Origin: Limnohabitans sp. MMS-10A-178 | GTDB lineage: Bacteria; Pseudomonadota; Gammaproteobacteria; Burkholderiales; Burkholderiaceae_C | Direction: 5' to 3' | Assembly: GCF_003063375.1 (NCBI RefSeq) | Contig: NZ_NERY01000001.1 | Coordinates: 744,001 to 808,000, forward strand | DNA length: 64,000 bases | Shown here: positions 31,952 to 42,023 of the stretch, in pieces | How the letters are laid out: each line of letters starts with the position of its first letter | How positions within the stretch are numbered: position 1 is the first letter of the stretch | Notes under the pieces: model-generated | Told to the model about the DNA's origin: nothing | The model's database searches: none | Seen by the model: the letters and a program-made list of their open reading frames with translations, nothing else | Made by a program: the position numbers and the translations under genes

Positions 31952-32683
31952 ATGAGCTCCACCCACTTTGGCTTCAAAACGGTCGATGAAAAAGAAAAGG
32001 CCAAGCATGTCAGGGGCGTTTTTGATTCGGTAGCTTCTAAGTACGACATCATGAATGACCTGATGTCGGTGGGTCTTCACCGTGTTTGGAAAGCGTATAC
32101 GGTGCAAGTGGCCAACCTGAAAGAAGGTGATCGTGCGCTCGACATTGCGGGCGGCACCGGCGATTTGTCACTGGCTTTTTCCAAAAAAGTCGGTAGCTCG
32201 GGCCAGGTTTTTCACACTGACATCAATGAAGCCATGCTCAGGACGGGGCGCGATCGATTGGTCAATGAAGGTGTGTTGTTGCCAACCTTGGTGTGTGACG
32301 CTGAGAAGTTGCCTTTTCCCAACAATCATTTCAATGTGGTCAGTGTGGCTTTTGGTCTGCGCAACATGACCCACAAGGATGCTGCACTTCGAGAGATGTG
32401 CCGGGTGCTCAAGCCTGGTGGCAAGCTGCTGGTTCTTGAGTTTTCCAAAGTGGCCAAGCCCTTGGAAAAAGCCTACGATTGGTACTCTTTCAATGTCCTG
32501 CCCAAACTGGGCAAGTGGGTGGCCGGAGACGATGCCAGTTACCGTTATTTGGCGGAATCGATTCGCATGCACCCTGGTCAAGAAGAGCTTAAAGCCCTTA
32601 TGAAAAATGCCGGATTTGGACATGCTGAATTTCACAATTTAAGTGCAGGGGTGGTAGCCTTACACGTCGGCATCAAATGTTGA
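31952..32683 (+). CDS. ubiE: Ubiquinone/menaquinone C-methyltransferase
   Basis: From the ATG at 31952 ('[20 protein letters not shown]') the enzyme has 243 aa, matching the UbiE N-terminus; the listed upstream start would overlap the previous gene. '[21 protein letters not shown]' and '[15 protein letters not shown]' are the UbiE signature and SAM site. It C-methylates the benzoquinol ring. It heads a cluster with ubiJ and ubiB, interrupted by a Tim44-like gene. Confidence 0.96.
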   Translation: MSSTHFGFKTVDEKEKAKHVRGVFDSVASKYDIMNDLMSVGLHRVWKAYTVQVANLKEGDRALDIAGGTGDLSLAFSKKVGSSGQVFHTDINEAMLRTGRDRLVNEGVLLPTLVCDAEKLPFPNNHFNVVSVAFGLRNMTHKDAALREMCRVLKPGGKLLVLEFSKVAKPLEKAYDWYSFNVLPKLGKWVAGDDASYRYLAESIRMHPGQEELKALMKNAGFGHAEFHNLSAGVVALHVGIKC

Positions 32684-32712
32684 TCGTTCTTTTCTGATTT
32701 TTCGGAGTTAAT

Positions 32713-33726
32713 GTGAACAAATTTTTCAGCTTATTCCTGACCTCAATTTTGATTTTCAGCACCATGGACGCTGAGGCTTCTCGCCGTATGGGCGGTGGCA
32801 AATCTGTTGGACAACAATCCAACAACGTCACTCAGCGTGATGCCGTCAAACCGGCTGCACCAACTGCGCCTAGCCAAGCCGCTGCTCCCGCAAAACCCTC
32901 TACACCGACAGCAGCTCCCGCTCCTGCAAAGCGCCCTTGGGGTGCCATGCTGGGTGGCTTGGCAGCTGGCTTAGGTTTGGCGTGGTTGGCAAGCAGCATG
33001 GGGTTTGGCGAGGAATTTGGCAACATGCTCATGTTTGCGCTCTTGGCCATGGTGGCCGTGGGTGTGATCGGCTATTTCTTACGCTCACGCAAAGCTGGCG
33101 CTACCAGACAGGGTGACTTGGCTTACCAAGGCGCAGGTCAATCCGCAGAATCCCCCGCCACCATGCATCAGTACAACCCCGAAAAAGTGGGCAACGATGC
33201 ATCAGCACGTCCTTGGGAGTCACAGCAGACGCGCTTTGACCCTACGCCCGCAGCCCAAGCTCCAATGGGTGGCTCCTTGATTGGCTCTGCCATTGGCGGC
33301 GCCCAGCCTGCTGCCCAGCAGGGTTCACAAACCTGGGGTGTTCCTGATGGTTTTGACACTGTAAGTTTTGTCGAAGCTGCCAAGCGCAATTTCATCACCT
33401 TGCAAGATGCTTGGGACCGCGCCGACATGAGTTCGCTCAAGGCCATGATGACAGACAGCATGCTGTCTGAAATCAAGAGCCAATTGACAGAGCGTGAGGT
33501 TAATTTCCCAGGCCAGCCCAACAAAACCGAAGTGGTCATGCTCGAAGCCCAATTGTTGGGTATTGAAGAGTTGGCCGAGGGCTACATGGCCAGCGTTGAA
33601 TTCAACGGCGTGATCCGTGAAGAGCCCACCTCAGAGCCAAGCCCTTTCCGTGAGGTTTGGAACATGACCAAGCCCAAAAATGGCAACAGTGGCTGGTTGG
33701 TTGCTGGTGTACAAGCCCTGCAATAA
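32713..33726 (+). CDS. Tim44-like domain membrane protein
   Basis: The GTG at 32713 starts a 337-aa protein with a signal-like N-terminus ('MNKFFSLFLTSILIFSTMDA'), an Ala/Pro-rich linker (about 45-75), one or two membrane helices (about 77-120, 'GAMLGGLAAGLGLAWLASSM') and a C-terminal Tim44/MRPL45-like domain (about 210-337, 'FVEAAKRNFITLQDAWDRAD'). An out-of-frame ATG overlaps the GTG (ATGTG). Bacterial Tim44-like proteins are membrane proteins of poorly known function. It lies between ubiE and ubiJ, so a link to quinone biosynthesis or membrane assembly is possible. Confidence 0.86.
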   Translation: MNKFFSLFLTSILIFSTMDAEASRRMGGGKSVGQQSNNVTQRDAVKPAAPTAPSQAAAPAKPSTPTAAPAPAKRPWGAMLGGLAAGLGLAWLASSMGFGEEFGNMLMFALLAMVAVGVIGYFLRSRKAGATRQGDLAYQGAGQSAESPATMHQYNPEKVGNDASARPWESQQTRFDPTPAAQAPMGGSLIGSAIGGAQPAAQQGSQTWGVPDGFDTVSFVEAAKRNFITLQDAWDRADMSSLKAMMTDSMLSEIKSQLTEREVNFPGQPNKTEVVMLEAQLLGIEELAEGYMASVEFNGVIREEPTSEPSPFREVWNMTKPKNGNSGWLVAGVQALQ

Positions 33727-33745
33727 TTTCAAGGCTATCTCAAGC

Positions 33746-33769
33746 AAAGGCTGGCACAAGCCAGCCTTT
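33746..33769 (+). terminator. Strong hairpin after the Tim44-like gene (weak or partial terminator)
   Basis: AAAGGCTGGC pairs perfectly with GCCAGCCTTT around an ACAA tetraloop. The stem is strong, but only TTTC follows, so it may attenuate or stabilise the mRNA before ubiJ instead of stopping transcription fully. Confidence 0.6.
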
Positions 33770-33787
33770 CGGGAATAATTGGGGGCT

Positions 33788-34336
33788 ATGGCAACACAGT
33801 CCCCTTTTTCTTTGGTTGGCGAAGCTTTTGAGAAGTTCGCAACAAACACGCAAGCACCCGTTTGGGTTGTTGATGAATCACTCAATCGTGTGATTCTATT
33901 TTTAAATCACGTCATCAGCAGAGAACCCGAGGCCCAAGCCCGACTTGCGCGCCAAAAGGGTCGCTGCATTCAATTGCAATGGCAAGACAAACACCTACAG
34001 TTGGCACCTTCGGCTGCAGGCTTGTTGGAGCGTGTATCGAGCCGGCCATTCGATCTTAAATTGACGCTCACCGACAGCTCACCTTTGAACATGGCGGCCG
34101 CCTTGATCAAAGGCGAAAAGCCTGGTGTGCACATTGAGGGCGATGTTCAATTGGCTGCAGAAGTCAATTGGCTCATTGACCATGTGCGCTGGGACATTGA
34201 AGAAGATTTGGCGGCCTTGTTTGGTGATGCTGCGGCCCACAAGATGGCCAGTTTTGGGCGTCAAGCAGTGAATGCCATGCAAAGCTTTGTTCGCCAAAAA
34301 GCCCCTGGCCATTCCAACGACAAGGCTGCCCCATGA
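33788..34336 (+). CDS. ubiJ: Ubiquinone biosynthesis accessory factor (SCP2 domain)
   Basis: I use the ATG at 33788 (182 aa). An N-terminal SCP2-type lipid-binding region ('[22 protein letters not shown]', '[16 protein letters not shown]') is followed by an amphipathic C-terminal part. UbiJ binds ubiquinone intermediates and helps assemble the Ubi complex. Its position directly before ubiB (ATGA overlap) and near ubiE supports the call, since the sequence family itself is divergent. Confidence 0.85.
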   Translation: MATQSPFSLVGEAFEKFATNTQAPVWVVDESLNRVILFLNHVISREPEAQARLARQKGRCIQLQWQDKHLQLAPSAAGLLERVSSRPFDLKLTLTDSSPLNMAAALIKGEKPGVHIEGDVQLAAEVNWLIDHVRWDIEEDLAALFGDAAAHKMASFGRQAVNAMQSFVRQKAPGHSNDKAAP

Positions 34337-35904
34337 ACCGTTTTTTCAGGGGAATATTCATTGTCTGGACGGTATGGCGATTTGGCCTGCATGAGCTGAT
34401 TCTCTCCAATTTCAATCAGCCCCTGCTAAAACTGCTCTCCAAAATTCTCACCTTGGGCCGCACTTACAAGGCTTCGCGAGGCGAGCGTTTGCGTTTGTCG
34501 CTCGAACATTTGGGTCCTATCTTTGTGAAGTTTGGACAAGTGATGTCCACTCGGCGCGACTTGTTGCCTGACGACATTGCCATGGAGTTGGCCAAACTCC
34601 AAGACCGTGTGCCGCCCTTTAGCTCAGACATTGCTGTGGCCAGCATTGAGCGAGCCTTTGGGCGATCTGTCGATGAAATTTTCGAGTCCTTTGACCGCGT
34701 GCCTGTGGCCAGTGCTTCCATTGCCCAAGTGCATTTTGCTTTGTTGAAAAACAAAGAGGGCTTGGTTCAAGAGGTTGCAGTGAAGGTGCTTCGCCCCAAC
34801 ATGTTGCCAGCCATTGAAAAAGATTTGAACCTCATGCGCATGATGGCGGGCTGGCTCGAAAAACTCAGCGCTGATGGCAAGCGCCTCAAGCCGCGCGAAG
34901 TGGTTGCAGAATTTGACAAACATTTGCACGATGAATTGGACTTGGTCCGTGAGGCAGCCAATGCGGCGCAGTTGCGACGCAACATGCAAAGTTTGAATTT
35001 GGTCATGATTCCTGAAATGCATTGGGATTTCTGTCATCCCGAAGTCATTGTGATGGAGCGCATGAAAGGCTTGCCCATCAGCCAAGTCGATGCCTTGCGT
35101 GCCGCTGGCGTAGACATACCGCAGTTGGCCAAAGATGGTGTGACGCTGTTTTTCACACAGGTATTTCGAGATGGTTTTTTCCACGCCGACATGCACCCGG
35201 GCAATATTCAAGTGAGCATTGAGCCCGAAACAATGGGCCGTTATATCTCACTCGATTTTGGCATTGTGGGCACCCTCACAGAATACGACAAAGAATATTT
35301 GGCACAAAACTTCAGTGCTTTTTTCAGGCGCGACTACAAGCGCGTGGCCGAATTGCACATCGAGTCGGGCTGGGTGCCTGCCCACACGCGAGTCGACGAA
35401 CTGGAGTCGGCCATCCGGTCGGTGTGTGAGCCTTACTTTGACAGGCCCTTGAAGGAAATTTCTTTGGGCATGGTGCTCATGCGACTGTTTCAAACCTCGC
35501 GTCGTTTCAATGTCGAAATTCAGCCGCAGTTGGTCTTGCTGCAAAAAACGCTTCTCAACATTGAGGGTTTGGGGCGTCAGCTAGACCCAGAGCTCGATTT
35601 GTGGAACACCGCCAAGCCATTCCTTGAGCAGTGGATGATTGACCAAGTCGGACCCAAAAGATTTTTTCAACAACTCCGCGAACAGGCTCCCCAATACGCC
35701 AAAATATTGCCTCAGTTGCCGCGCTTGATGCATGATTACTTGAAGCAATCCACAGCCAGTGCACACGATCGAAACCAATTGGCTGCGCTGCTGGCTGAAC
35801 AACAACGGACCAATCGACTGTTGCAGGCTGTTGTCTATGTTGTGATCGGCTTTGTTTCCACCCTCATCGTGCTCAATGCATTCGAAAGATTTCATCAAAT
35901 CTAA
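34333..35904 (+). CDS. ubiB: Ubiquinone biosynthesis ATPase/kinase-like protein
   Basis: The 523-aa protein has the KxGQ signature of the ADCK/UbiB family in '[20 protein letters not shown]', the alanine-rich loop '[14 protein letters not shown]', and metal and catalytic segments '[13 protein letters not shown]' and '[10 protein letters not shown]'. Hydrophobic C-terminal helices ('[19 protein letters not shown]') anchor it in the membrane. It supports ubiquinone synthesis through ATPase activity. Its start overlaps ubiJ by 4 nt. Confidence 0.96.
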   Translation: MNRFFRGIFIVWTVWRFGLHELILSNFNQPLLKLLSKILTLGRTYKASRGERLRLSLEHLGPIFVKFGQVMSTRRDLLPDDIAMELAKLQDRVPPFSSDIAVASIERAFGRSVDEIFESFDRVPVASASIAQVHFALLKNKEGLVQEVAVKVLRPNMLPAIEKDLNLMRMMAGWLEKLSADGKRLKPREVVAEFDKHLHDELDLVREAANAAQLRRNMQSLNLVMIPEMHWDFCHPEVIVMERMKGLPISQVDALRAAGVDIPQLAKDGVTLFFTQVFRDGFFHADMHPGNIQVSIEPETMGRYISLDFGIVGTLTEYDKEYLAQNFSAFFRRDYKRVAELHIESGWVPAHTRVDELESAIRSVCEPYFDRPLKEISLGMVLMRLFQTSRRFNVEIQPQLVLLQKTLLNIEGLGRQLDPELDLWNTAKPFLEQWMIDQVGPKRFFQQLREQAPQYAKILPQLPRLMHDYLKQSTASAHDRNQLAALLAEQQRTNRLLQAVVYVVIGFVSTLIVLNAFERFHQI

Positions 35905-35915
35905 GGAGAGTTATT

Positions 35916-37364
35916 GTGTTGCTGACATTGGTCATCGCTTATTTGCTCGTCACCATTGCCATCGGATTGGTGGCTGCCAAACGGGTTAAAACTTCAGCTG
36001 ACTTTGCCATTGCGGGCAGACACTTGCCTTTGGCAATGATTGTGACCACCACCTTTGCCACTTGGTTTGGCTCTGAAACAGTGTTGGGAATTCCTGCTAA
36101 GTTTGTCAACAGTGGTTTGGGCGGCGTGGTAGAGGATCCGTTTGGTGCGGGCAGTTGTTTGATTTTGGTGGGCTTGTTTTTTGCCGCTAAGTTGTACCGC
36201 ATGAGCCTGCTGACCATCAGCGATTACTACCGCGAGCGCTATGGCCGTTCCGTCGAAATCCTGTGTTCCATCATCATCATGGTCAGCTATTTGGGTTGGG
36301 TTTCTGCCCAAGTAACGGCGCTTGGCTTGGTGTTCAGTTTGTTATCGGGTGGTGTCATCAGCATGCCTATGGGCATGGTCATTGGTGTGGTGTCCATCTT
36401 GGCCTACACCTTGTTTGGCGGCATGTGGTCGGTTGCCATTACCGATTTCATTCAAATGATTATTCTGGTGGTAGGCCTGGCTGCCTTGGCCGTCTATGCG
36501 GGAGATCAGGCGGGCGGTGCCGACAAGGTTATTGCTTTGGCCGTCAGCCAAGACATGTTCAACTTTTTCCCTGAACCCAATCTGAAAGAGATTTTGTTTT
36601 TTGTAGCGGCCGCCATCACCATCATGTTTGGCTCTATTCCTCAGCAAGATGTGTTTCAGCGTGTGATGTCTGCCAACAGTTTGAATGCCGCCACCAAGGG
36701 CCCCATCATTGGCGGCATTTGCTATATCTTGTTTGCTTTTGTGCCCATGTTTTTGGTGGTCAGTGCGCTTATCATCATGCCCGAGAAGGCAGCGCAACTC
36801 ATTGAGGAAGACCCCCAAAAGGTATTGCCTACTTTGGTGATGGATCACATGCCTTTCATCATGCAAGTGCTCTTTTTTGGCGCATTGCTGTCTGCCATCA
36901 AATCTTGTGCGTCAGCCACATTGCTGGCCCCTAGCGTCACATTTACCGAAAACATATGGCGCCAGTTCCGCCCACACCAAAGTGACAAACAGGCCTTGCT
37001 GGCCATGCGCATCACGGTCTTGATTTTCAGTGGCTTGGTCTTGGCTTACGCCATTTCCATGCAGGGAAGTTCCATTTACGAGATGGTTTCTGGTGCCTAT
37101 CAGGTCACTCTGGTTGGCGCTTTCATTCCCTTGCTTTTCGGCCTGTATTGGCAAAAAGCCACCACCCAAGGTGCTATTTTTGCCATTGTTTTGGGTCTCC
37201 TGACTTGGCTGCTTTTGCTCTTGACCCCTGCTGGAGAAGAATTTCCAGCCCAATTGGCGGGTGTTTTGGCCAGTTTGGCAGGCATGTTGATCGGTTCTTT
37301 GGGCCCCCAAGCCATCGCCAACAAGCATGGTTCCCACCACGTTCTGCAAGGTAGCCGCCTATAA
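35916..37364 (+). CDS. Sodium:solute symporter (SSS family)
   Basis: The GTG at 35916 follows AAGGAGAG and starts a 482-aa protein with about 12-13 membrane helices. 'ADFAIAGRHLPLAMIVTTTF' and 'YGRSVEILCSIIIMVSYLGW' are typical of SSS transporters. The C-terminal tail after about 465 is hydrophilic. Substrates in this family range from amino acids to organic acids and sugars, and nothing here narrows it down. It follows ubiB by 11 nt and may be cotranscribed. Confidence 0.9.
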   Translation: MLLTLVIAYLLVTIAIGLVAAKRVKTSADFAIAGRHLPLAMIVTTTFATWFGSETVLGIPAKFVNSGLGGVVEDPFGAGSCLILVGLFFAAKLYRMSLLTISDYYRERYGRSVEILCSIIIMVSYLGWVSAQVTALGLVFSLLSGGVISMPMGMVIGVVSILAYTLFGGMWSVAITDFIQMIILVVGLAALAVYAGDQAGGADKVIALAVSQDMFNFFPEPNLKEILFFVAAAITIMFGSIPQQDVFQRVMSANSLNAATKGPIIGGICYILFAFVPMFLVVSALIIMPEKAAQLIEEDPQKVLPTLVMDHMPFIMQVLFFGALLSAIKSCASATLLAPSVTFTENIWRQFRPHQSDKQALLAMRITVLIFSGLVLAYAISMQGSSIYEMVSGAYQVTLVGAFIPLLFGLYWQKATTQGAIFAIVLGLLTWLLLLLTPAGEEFPAQLAGVLASLAGMLIGSLGPQAIANKHGSHHVLQGSRL

Positions 37365-37400
37365 TTGAGGGTTTTGTGATTCAACGCGAGAACCTTCTAC

Positions 37401-37748
37401 ATGCCCATCTACGCCTACAAGTGTGATTCCTGTGGCCATGCCAAGGATGTTTTGCAAAAGATGTCAGACGATCCCCTGACAAAATGCCCTTCCTGTGGTG
37501 CCCCCACATTCAACAAACAACTCACTGCCGCTGGTTTTCAGCTCAAAGGCTCTGGTTGGTACGCTACTGATTTCAAGGGCGGTGCCGCTAGCACGGCTGC
37601 ACCCGCTGTGGCGGGCGCTGCTGCAGGGACTGCCACGCCATCTGACGCGGGTGGTGGTGCAAGCCCTTCAGCCGAGCCCTCTGCCGCTTCGCCATCTTCA
37701 TCGGCATCATCGGCTTCTGCCTGCGCGCCTTCTTGCGCCTGTCACTGA
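37401..37748 (+). CDS. FmdB-family zinc-ribbon protein
   Basis: The 115-aa protein begins 'MPIYAYKCDSCG' and has the four zinc-ribbon cysteines C8, C11, C29 and C32. Residues about 60-105 are an Ala/Ser/Pro low-complexity stretch, and the end 'SACAPSCACH' adds three cysteines and a histidine that could bind a second metal. FmdB proteins are putative regulators of unclear role. It starts the fmdB-DUF502-aspS string common in Burkholderiales. Confidence 0.9.
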   Translation: MPIYAYKCDSCGHAKDVLQKMSDDPLTKCPSCGAPTFNKQLTAAGFQLKGSGWYATDFKGGAASTAAPAVAGAAAGTATPSDAGGGASPSAEPSAASPSSSASSASACAPSCACH

Positions 37749-37758
37749 GACTTTCTAA

Positions 37759-38424
37759 ATGAACTTGAAAATCCGCCATTATTTGTTGACAGGCTTGCTG
37801 GTCTGGTTGCCCATGGGTGTTACGGTCTGGTTGCTGACCTGGTTGGTTGGCACCATGGATGGCATTTTCTTGGCTATTTTGGGCGCGCTCGATGCTGTGA
37901 TTCCTGGCATGCACGAGTTGGCCGAATCATTGCGTCACATGCCTGGCCTGGGCGTGATCTTGGTGGCATTGGTTATTTACTTCACGGGTTTGTTTGTTAC
38001 CAATATCTTTGGTCAATGGTCCTTGCGGCAGTGGAACAAGATCATCACCCGAATTCCAGTAGTCAACAGCATTTACTCCAGTGTCAAGCAAGTGGCCGAC
38101 ACTTTGTTTTCTGGCAGTGGCAAGGCTTTTTCCAAAGCGCTATTGGTGCAATACCCCCATCAAGGTTCTTGGACCATTGCTTTTTTGACTGGCGCACCCA
38201 GTGGTCAGGTGGCGCAACAACTACCCCATGATTGCGTCAGTGTTTATGTGCCCACAACGCCTAACCCCACTTCTGGCTTCTTCCTCATCATGCCCAGAGC
38301 CAATGTGGTGGAGTTGGACATGAGTGTGGACGATGCCTTCAAGTACATCATCTCGATGGGTGTTGTGGTGCCCGGTGGCCCCGACGCATTGCCCCACAAA
38401 GCCAATACCTCCAAAGCAGTTTGA
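37759..38424 (+). CDS. DUF502 membrane protein
   Basis: The 221-aa protein has two strong membrane helices (about 5-30, '[20 protein letters not shown]', and 55-80, '[20 protein letters not shown]') followed by a soluble C-terminal domain with '[20 protein letters not shown]'. This is the DUF502 pattern; its function is unknown. It is 10 nt after fmdB and 43 nt before aspS. Confidence 0.9.
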   Translation: MNLKIRHYLLTGLLVWLPMGVTVWLLTWLVGTMDGIFLAILGALDAVIPGMHELAESLRHMPGLGVILVALVIYFTGLFVTNIFGQWSLRQWNKIITRIPVVNSIYSSVKQVADTLFSGSGKAFSKALLVQYPHQGSWTIAFLTGAPSGQVAQQLPHDCVSVYVPTTPNPTSGFFLIMPRANVVELDMSVDDAFKYIISMGVVVPGGPDALPHKANTSKAV

Positions 38425-38467
38425 ATTGGCTTGGAGCCAAAGATTTCCAATTGAAAGAACTTCCCCC

Positions 38468-40270
38468 ATGTCTATGCGTTCACATTACTGCGGTCTAGTT
38501 ACCGAAGCCCTGATGGGCCAAACCGTCACTTTGTGCGGTTGGGTCAATCGCCGTCGTGACCACGGTGGCGTGATCTTCGTCGACGTGCGCGACCGTGAAG
38601 GCTATGTGCAGGTAGTGTGCGACCCCGACCGTGCTGACATGTTCAAAACCGCCGAAGGCTTGCGCAACGAGTTTTGCATCCAGATCAAAGGCCTGGTTCG
38701 CGCTCGCCCAGAAGGCACCACCAACGACAACCTGAAAAGCGGCAAGATTGAAATCTTATGCCACGAACTGACGGTGCTCAACCCATCCGTCACGCCCCCG
38801 TTCTTGCTCGACGACGATAATCTGTCAGAGACCACGCGCCTCACACACCGCGTGCTCGACCTGCGCCGTCCCTACATGCAAAACAACCTCATGCTGCGCT
38901 ACAAAGTGGCCATGGAAGTGCGCAAGTTTTTGGACGAAAACGGCTTCATCGACATCGAAACTCCCATGCTGACCAAGAGCACGCCCGAAGGCGCGCGAGA
39001 TTACTTGGTGCCCAGCCGTGTGCACGATGGCCAGTTCTTCGCTTTGCCCCAGTCGCCCCAGTTGTTCAAGCAATTGCTCATGGTGGCTGGCTACGACCGT
39101 TATTACCAAATCACCAAGTGTTTCCGCGACGAAGACTTGCGCGCCGACCGTCAGCCCGAATTCACGCAGATTGATATTGAAACGTCCTTCTTGGGCGAGC
39201 AAGAAATTCGCGACATGTTCCAAGGCATGATCAGCAGCGTGTTCAAGAAAGTCTTGAACATCGATTTGGGTGCTTTCCCTGTCATGGCTTACTCTGAAGC
39301 CATGCATCGCTTCGGCTCAGACAAGCCCGACTTGCGCGTTAAGTTGGAGTTCACTGAGTTGACCGACATCATGGGCGATGTCGACTTCAAAGTGTTCAGC
39401 ACGCCTGCCACAACACCCGGCGGCCGTGTGGTGGCTTTGCGCGTGCCTGGTGGCTCCGAAATTAGCCGAGGTGAAATCGATGGCTACACCGAGTTTGTGA
39501 AGATCTACGGTGCCAAAGGTTTGGCTTGGATCAAGGTCAATGAAGTGGCCAAAGGCCGCGACGGTTTGCAAAGCCCCATCGTGAAAAACTTGCACGATGC
39601 AGCCATTGCCGAAATTCTGAAGCGCACCAATGCTCAAGATGGCGACATTCTGTTCTTCGGTGCCGACAAAGCCAAAGTGGTCAACGATGGCATTGGTGCT
39701 TTGCGCCTCAAAATTGGTCACAGCGAATTTGCCAAAAAATCGGGCTTGTTCGAAAACCGTTGGGCACCCATGTGGGTTGTCGACTTCCCAATGTTCGAGT
39801 ACGACGAAGATTCACAGCGTTACACCGCCGTGCACCACCCCTTCACCGCGCCCAAAGACGGTCACGAAGACTGGATGGTCACAGCCCCCGAGAAATGCAT
39901 TGCCAAAGGCTATGACATGGTTTTGAACGGCTGGGAAATTGGTGGTGGTTCTGTGCGCATTCACCGAGCCGACGTGCAGCAAAAAGTGTTTGACGCTTTG
40001 AAAATCACACCCGAAGAAGCTCAACTCAAATTTGGTTTCTTGCTCGATGCATTGCAGTATGGCGCACCACCCCACGGTGGTTTGGCCTTCGGCTTAGACC
40101 GCATCATTACGTTGATGACGGGTGCCGAATCTATTCGCGATGTGATTGCTTTCCCCAAAACACAACGTGCTCAGTGCTTGCTCACCCAAGCGCCAAGCCC
40201 TGTGGACGAAAAGCAATTGCGCGAGTTGCACATTCGCGTGCGCAACCCTGAAGCCGCTAAGGTTTCTTAA
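38468..40270 (+). CDS. aspS: Aspartyl-tRNA synthetase
   Basis: The ATG at 38468 ('[20 protein letters not shown]') gives 600 aa; the track's longer form reads back into the DUF502 gene. It has the OB-fold anticodon domain, class II motif 2 ('[20 protein letters not shown]'), the bacterial GAD insertion (about 290-420) and motif 3 ('[13 protein letters not shown]'). It charges tRNA-Asp; whether it also charges tRNA-Asn cannot be judged. Its stop is 3 nt from the stop of the convergent methyltransferase gene. Confidence 0.97.
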   Translation: MSMRSHYCGLVTEALMGQTVTLCGWVNRRRDHGGVIFVDVRDREGYVQVVCDPDRADMFKTAEGLRNEFCIQIKGLVRARPEGTTNDNLKSGKIEILCHELTVLNPSVTPPFLLDDDNLSETTRLTHRVLDLRRPYMQNNLMLRYKVAMEVRKFLDENGFIDIETPMLTKSTPEGARDYLVPSRVHDGQFFALPQSPQLFKQLLMVAGYDRYYQITKCFRDEDLRADRQPEFTQIDIETSFLGEQEIRDMFQGMISSVFKKVLNIDLGAFPVMAYSEAMHRFGSDKPDLRVKLEFTELTDIMGDVDFKVFSTPATTPGGRVVALRVPGGSEISRGEIDGYTEFVKIYGAKGLAWIKVNEVAKGRDGLQSPIVKNLHDAAIAEILKRTNAQDGDILFFGADKAKVVNDGIGALRLKIGHSEFAKKSGLFENRWAPMWVVDFPMFEYDEDSQRYTAVHHPFTAPKDGHEDWMVTAPEKCIAKGYDMVLNGWEIGGGSVRIHRADVQQKVFDALKITPEEAQLKFGFLLDALQYGAPPHGGLAFGLDRIITLMTGAESIRDVIAFPKTQRAQCLLTQAPSPVDEKQLRELHIRVRNPEAAKVS

Positions 40271-40273
40271 GGC

Positions 40274-41479
40274 TTAAGCCAAACCCAAACGCCACAAGGA
40301 AGTGACCTCTGCCGCACGTGCTGCGTGCAGAGGGTCGCTTTCATCTTGGACTTTTTTGTGCTCGGCTTTGGTGTCGAGTTTGCCGATGACCTTCAAGCCT
40401 CCGGCTGAGATCCATTCTTGAAGCTCTGCGCGAGTGCGCAATCCCAAATGCTCTGCCAAATCTGACAAGATCAACCAGCCTTCTCCTTGGGGTACAAGGT
40501 GGGCTGCTAAGCCCGCCAAAAAGCCTTTGAGCATGGCACTGTTCTCATCGTAGATTGCACGCTCAATGGGTGCGCTGGCGCGTGCAGGCAACCAAGGCGG
40601 GTTGCATACGATCAGAGACGCTGTGCCTTCGGGAAACAGATTGGCTTTGGACAATTCAACTTTGCCTTGTAGGCCTAAGCGCTTGATATTTTCTTTGGCA
40701 CATGACAAGGCGCGGTCATCAAGGTCGGTGCCAATCACGCGTTTGACGCCACGTTTGGCCAATACGGCAGACAGCACACCTGTACCCACGCCAATGTCAA
40801 ATGCCAAGTCGGTACTTGGCAGCGGTGCATCGGCAACCAGTTGAATGTACTCGCCGCGCAGGGGCGAGAACACACCATAGCTGGGGTGAATGCGGTTGTG
40901 AGGTGAACTGCCGAGTGCTGAAATTTCCATGCCTTTTTCATGCCACTCGTGGGCTCCCACCAAGCCTAACAATTCGCGCAAGGATGTTACGCAACCGGTG
41001 GTGCCGGCAGGGCCCCAGGCTTCATTCATGGCCGCTCGCCAATCTGGCGCGCGGCGCAAACTGATCTGACGGTCTGGATTGACTTGAATCAAGATCATGC
41101 TCAAGGTGCGAGCGCGTTGCGACTGGGCTTGGCGGTGCAAGTGAAAATTTTCTTGCGCTGTATGGTTTGTTTCAGGGTGGGACTTTGAAACTCTGCGAAT
41201 TTTTTTGGGTGCATCGCAGCGCCTGGCCAAGGCTTGCAGCAGAAGCCGTGCATTTTGAAAATCACCCCGCCAGAGCATGCCTGTACCTGCACATGCCAAG
41301 CGGTAAGCCCTGTCAGCGCTCAGGGTATCGTCTGCCAACACCACCCGTTTGGGAGCGGGTGCGCCGCGTTCGCTGCGCCAAACATCCTCGCAATCATGGC
41401 CGTTTTCTAGCCAAGTAATGGTGGTGGCAACTCCTTGGTGGGAGTTTGCGGGGAGGATGGGGGCGTCTTGACTGTGCAT
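40274..41479 (-). CDS. Class I SAM-dependent methyltransferase with NPPW motif
   Basis: I start at the ATG at 41479 ('MHSQDAPILPANSHQGVAT'), giving 401 aa; the longer ORF would run into divergent nudB. The C-terminal half has an SAM site 'AFDIGVGTGVLSAVLAKRG' and 'IVCNPPWLPARA', the NPP(Y/W) motif of enzymes that methylate a planar amide or exocyclic amine (PrmC, RlmG, N6-adenine types). The N-terminal about 200 residues contain 'ADRAYRLACAGTGMLWRGDF' and resemble no domain I know. The target is unknown. Confidence 0.78.
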   Translation of the reverse strand: MHSQDAPILPANSHQGVATTITWLENGHDCEDVWRSERGAPAPKRVVLADDTLSADRAYRLACAGTGMLWRGDFQNARLLLQALARRCDAPKKIRRVSKSHPETNHTAQENFHLHRQAQSQRARTLSMILIQVNPDRQISLRRAPDWRAAMNEAWGPAGTTGCVTSLRELLGLVGAHEWHEKGMEISALGSSPHNRIHPSYGVFSPLRGEYIQLVADAPLPSTDLAFDIGVGTGVLSAVLAKRGVKRVIGTDLDDRALSCAKENIKRLGLQGKVELSKANLFPEGTASLIVCNPPWLPARASAPIERAIYDENSAMLKGFLAGLAAHLVPQGEGWLILSDLAEHLGLRTRAELQEWISAGGLKVIGKLDTKAEHKKVQDESDPLHAARAAEVTSLWRLGLA

Positions 41480-41540
41480 GGCTTGATCATAGGTGCTTCT
41501 GGGGCAATTGCTCAATCCCTTCAAGACAAGGGCAAAGTTC

Positions 41541-42023
41541 ATGCAGAATGAACAGGCTATGCAAAATCCTGATTTCAAAATACCTGAGTCTGTTTTGGTT
41601 GTGATCTACACCCTTGAAGCCGAGGTCTTGCTCATTCGCAGGGCAGATGCAGGCACCTGGCAATCGGTCACTGGAAGCAAAGATTTTGAACATGAGACTT
41701 GGCATCAAACAGCATGCCGAGAGGTGATGGAAGAGACGGGCATTGACATTGCACACCCACATTGCGAGTTGTCTGATTGGGCGTTGGAGAATATTTATGA
41801 AATTTATCCGGCTTGGCGTTTTCGATACGCACCCCATGTGAGTCACAACAAAGAACGCGTCTTTGGCTTGAAGATGTCAAAGAAAATGCCCATCCGATTG
41901 AGCCCAAAGGAGCACACCGAGTACCAATGGTTGTCTTGGCAAGAGGCGGCAGACACCTGTTTCTCTCCCTCTAATGCAGAGGCCATATTGATGTTGCCCC
42001 GTTGGTTGCAAGGTTTGCGATGA
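41541..42023 (+). CDS. nudB: Dihydroneopterin triphosphate diphosphatase (Nudix)
   Basis: Starting at the ATG at 41541, the 160-aa protein contains 'IPESVLVVIYTLEAEVLLIRR', 'WQSVTGSKDFEHETW' and the Nudix core 'REVMEETGI', matching NudB. It hydrolyses dihydroneopterin triphosphate in folate synthesis, downstream of FolE, which is encoded 2 kb away. Its position after aspS is conserved. The stop overlaps the next gene's ATG. Confidence 0.9.
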   Translation: MQNEQAMQNPDFKIPESVLVVIYTLEAEVLLIRRADAGTWQSVTGSKDFEHETWHQTACREVMEETGIDIAHPHCELSDWALENIYEIYPAWRFRYAPHVSHNKERVFGLKMSKKMPIRLSPKEHTEYQWLSWQEAADTCFSPSNAEAILMLPRWLQGLR

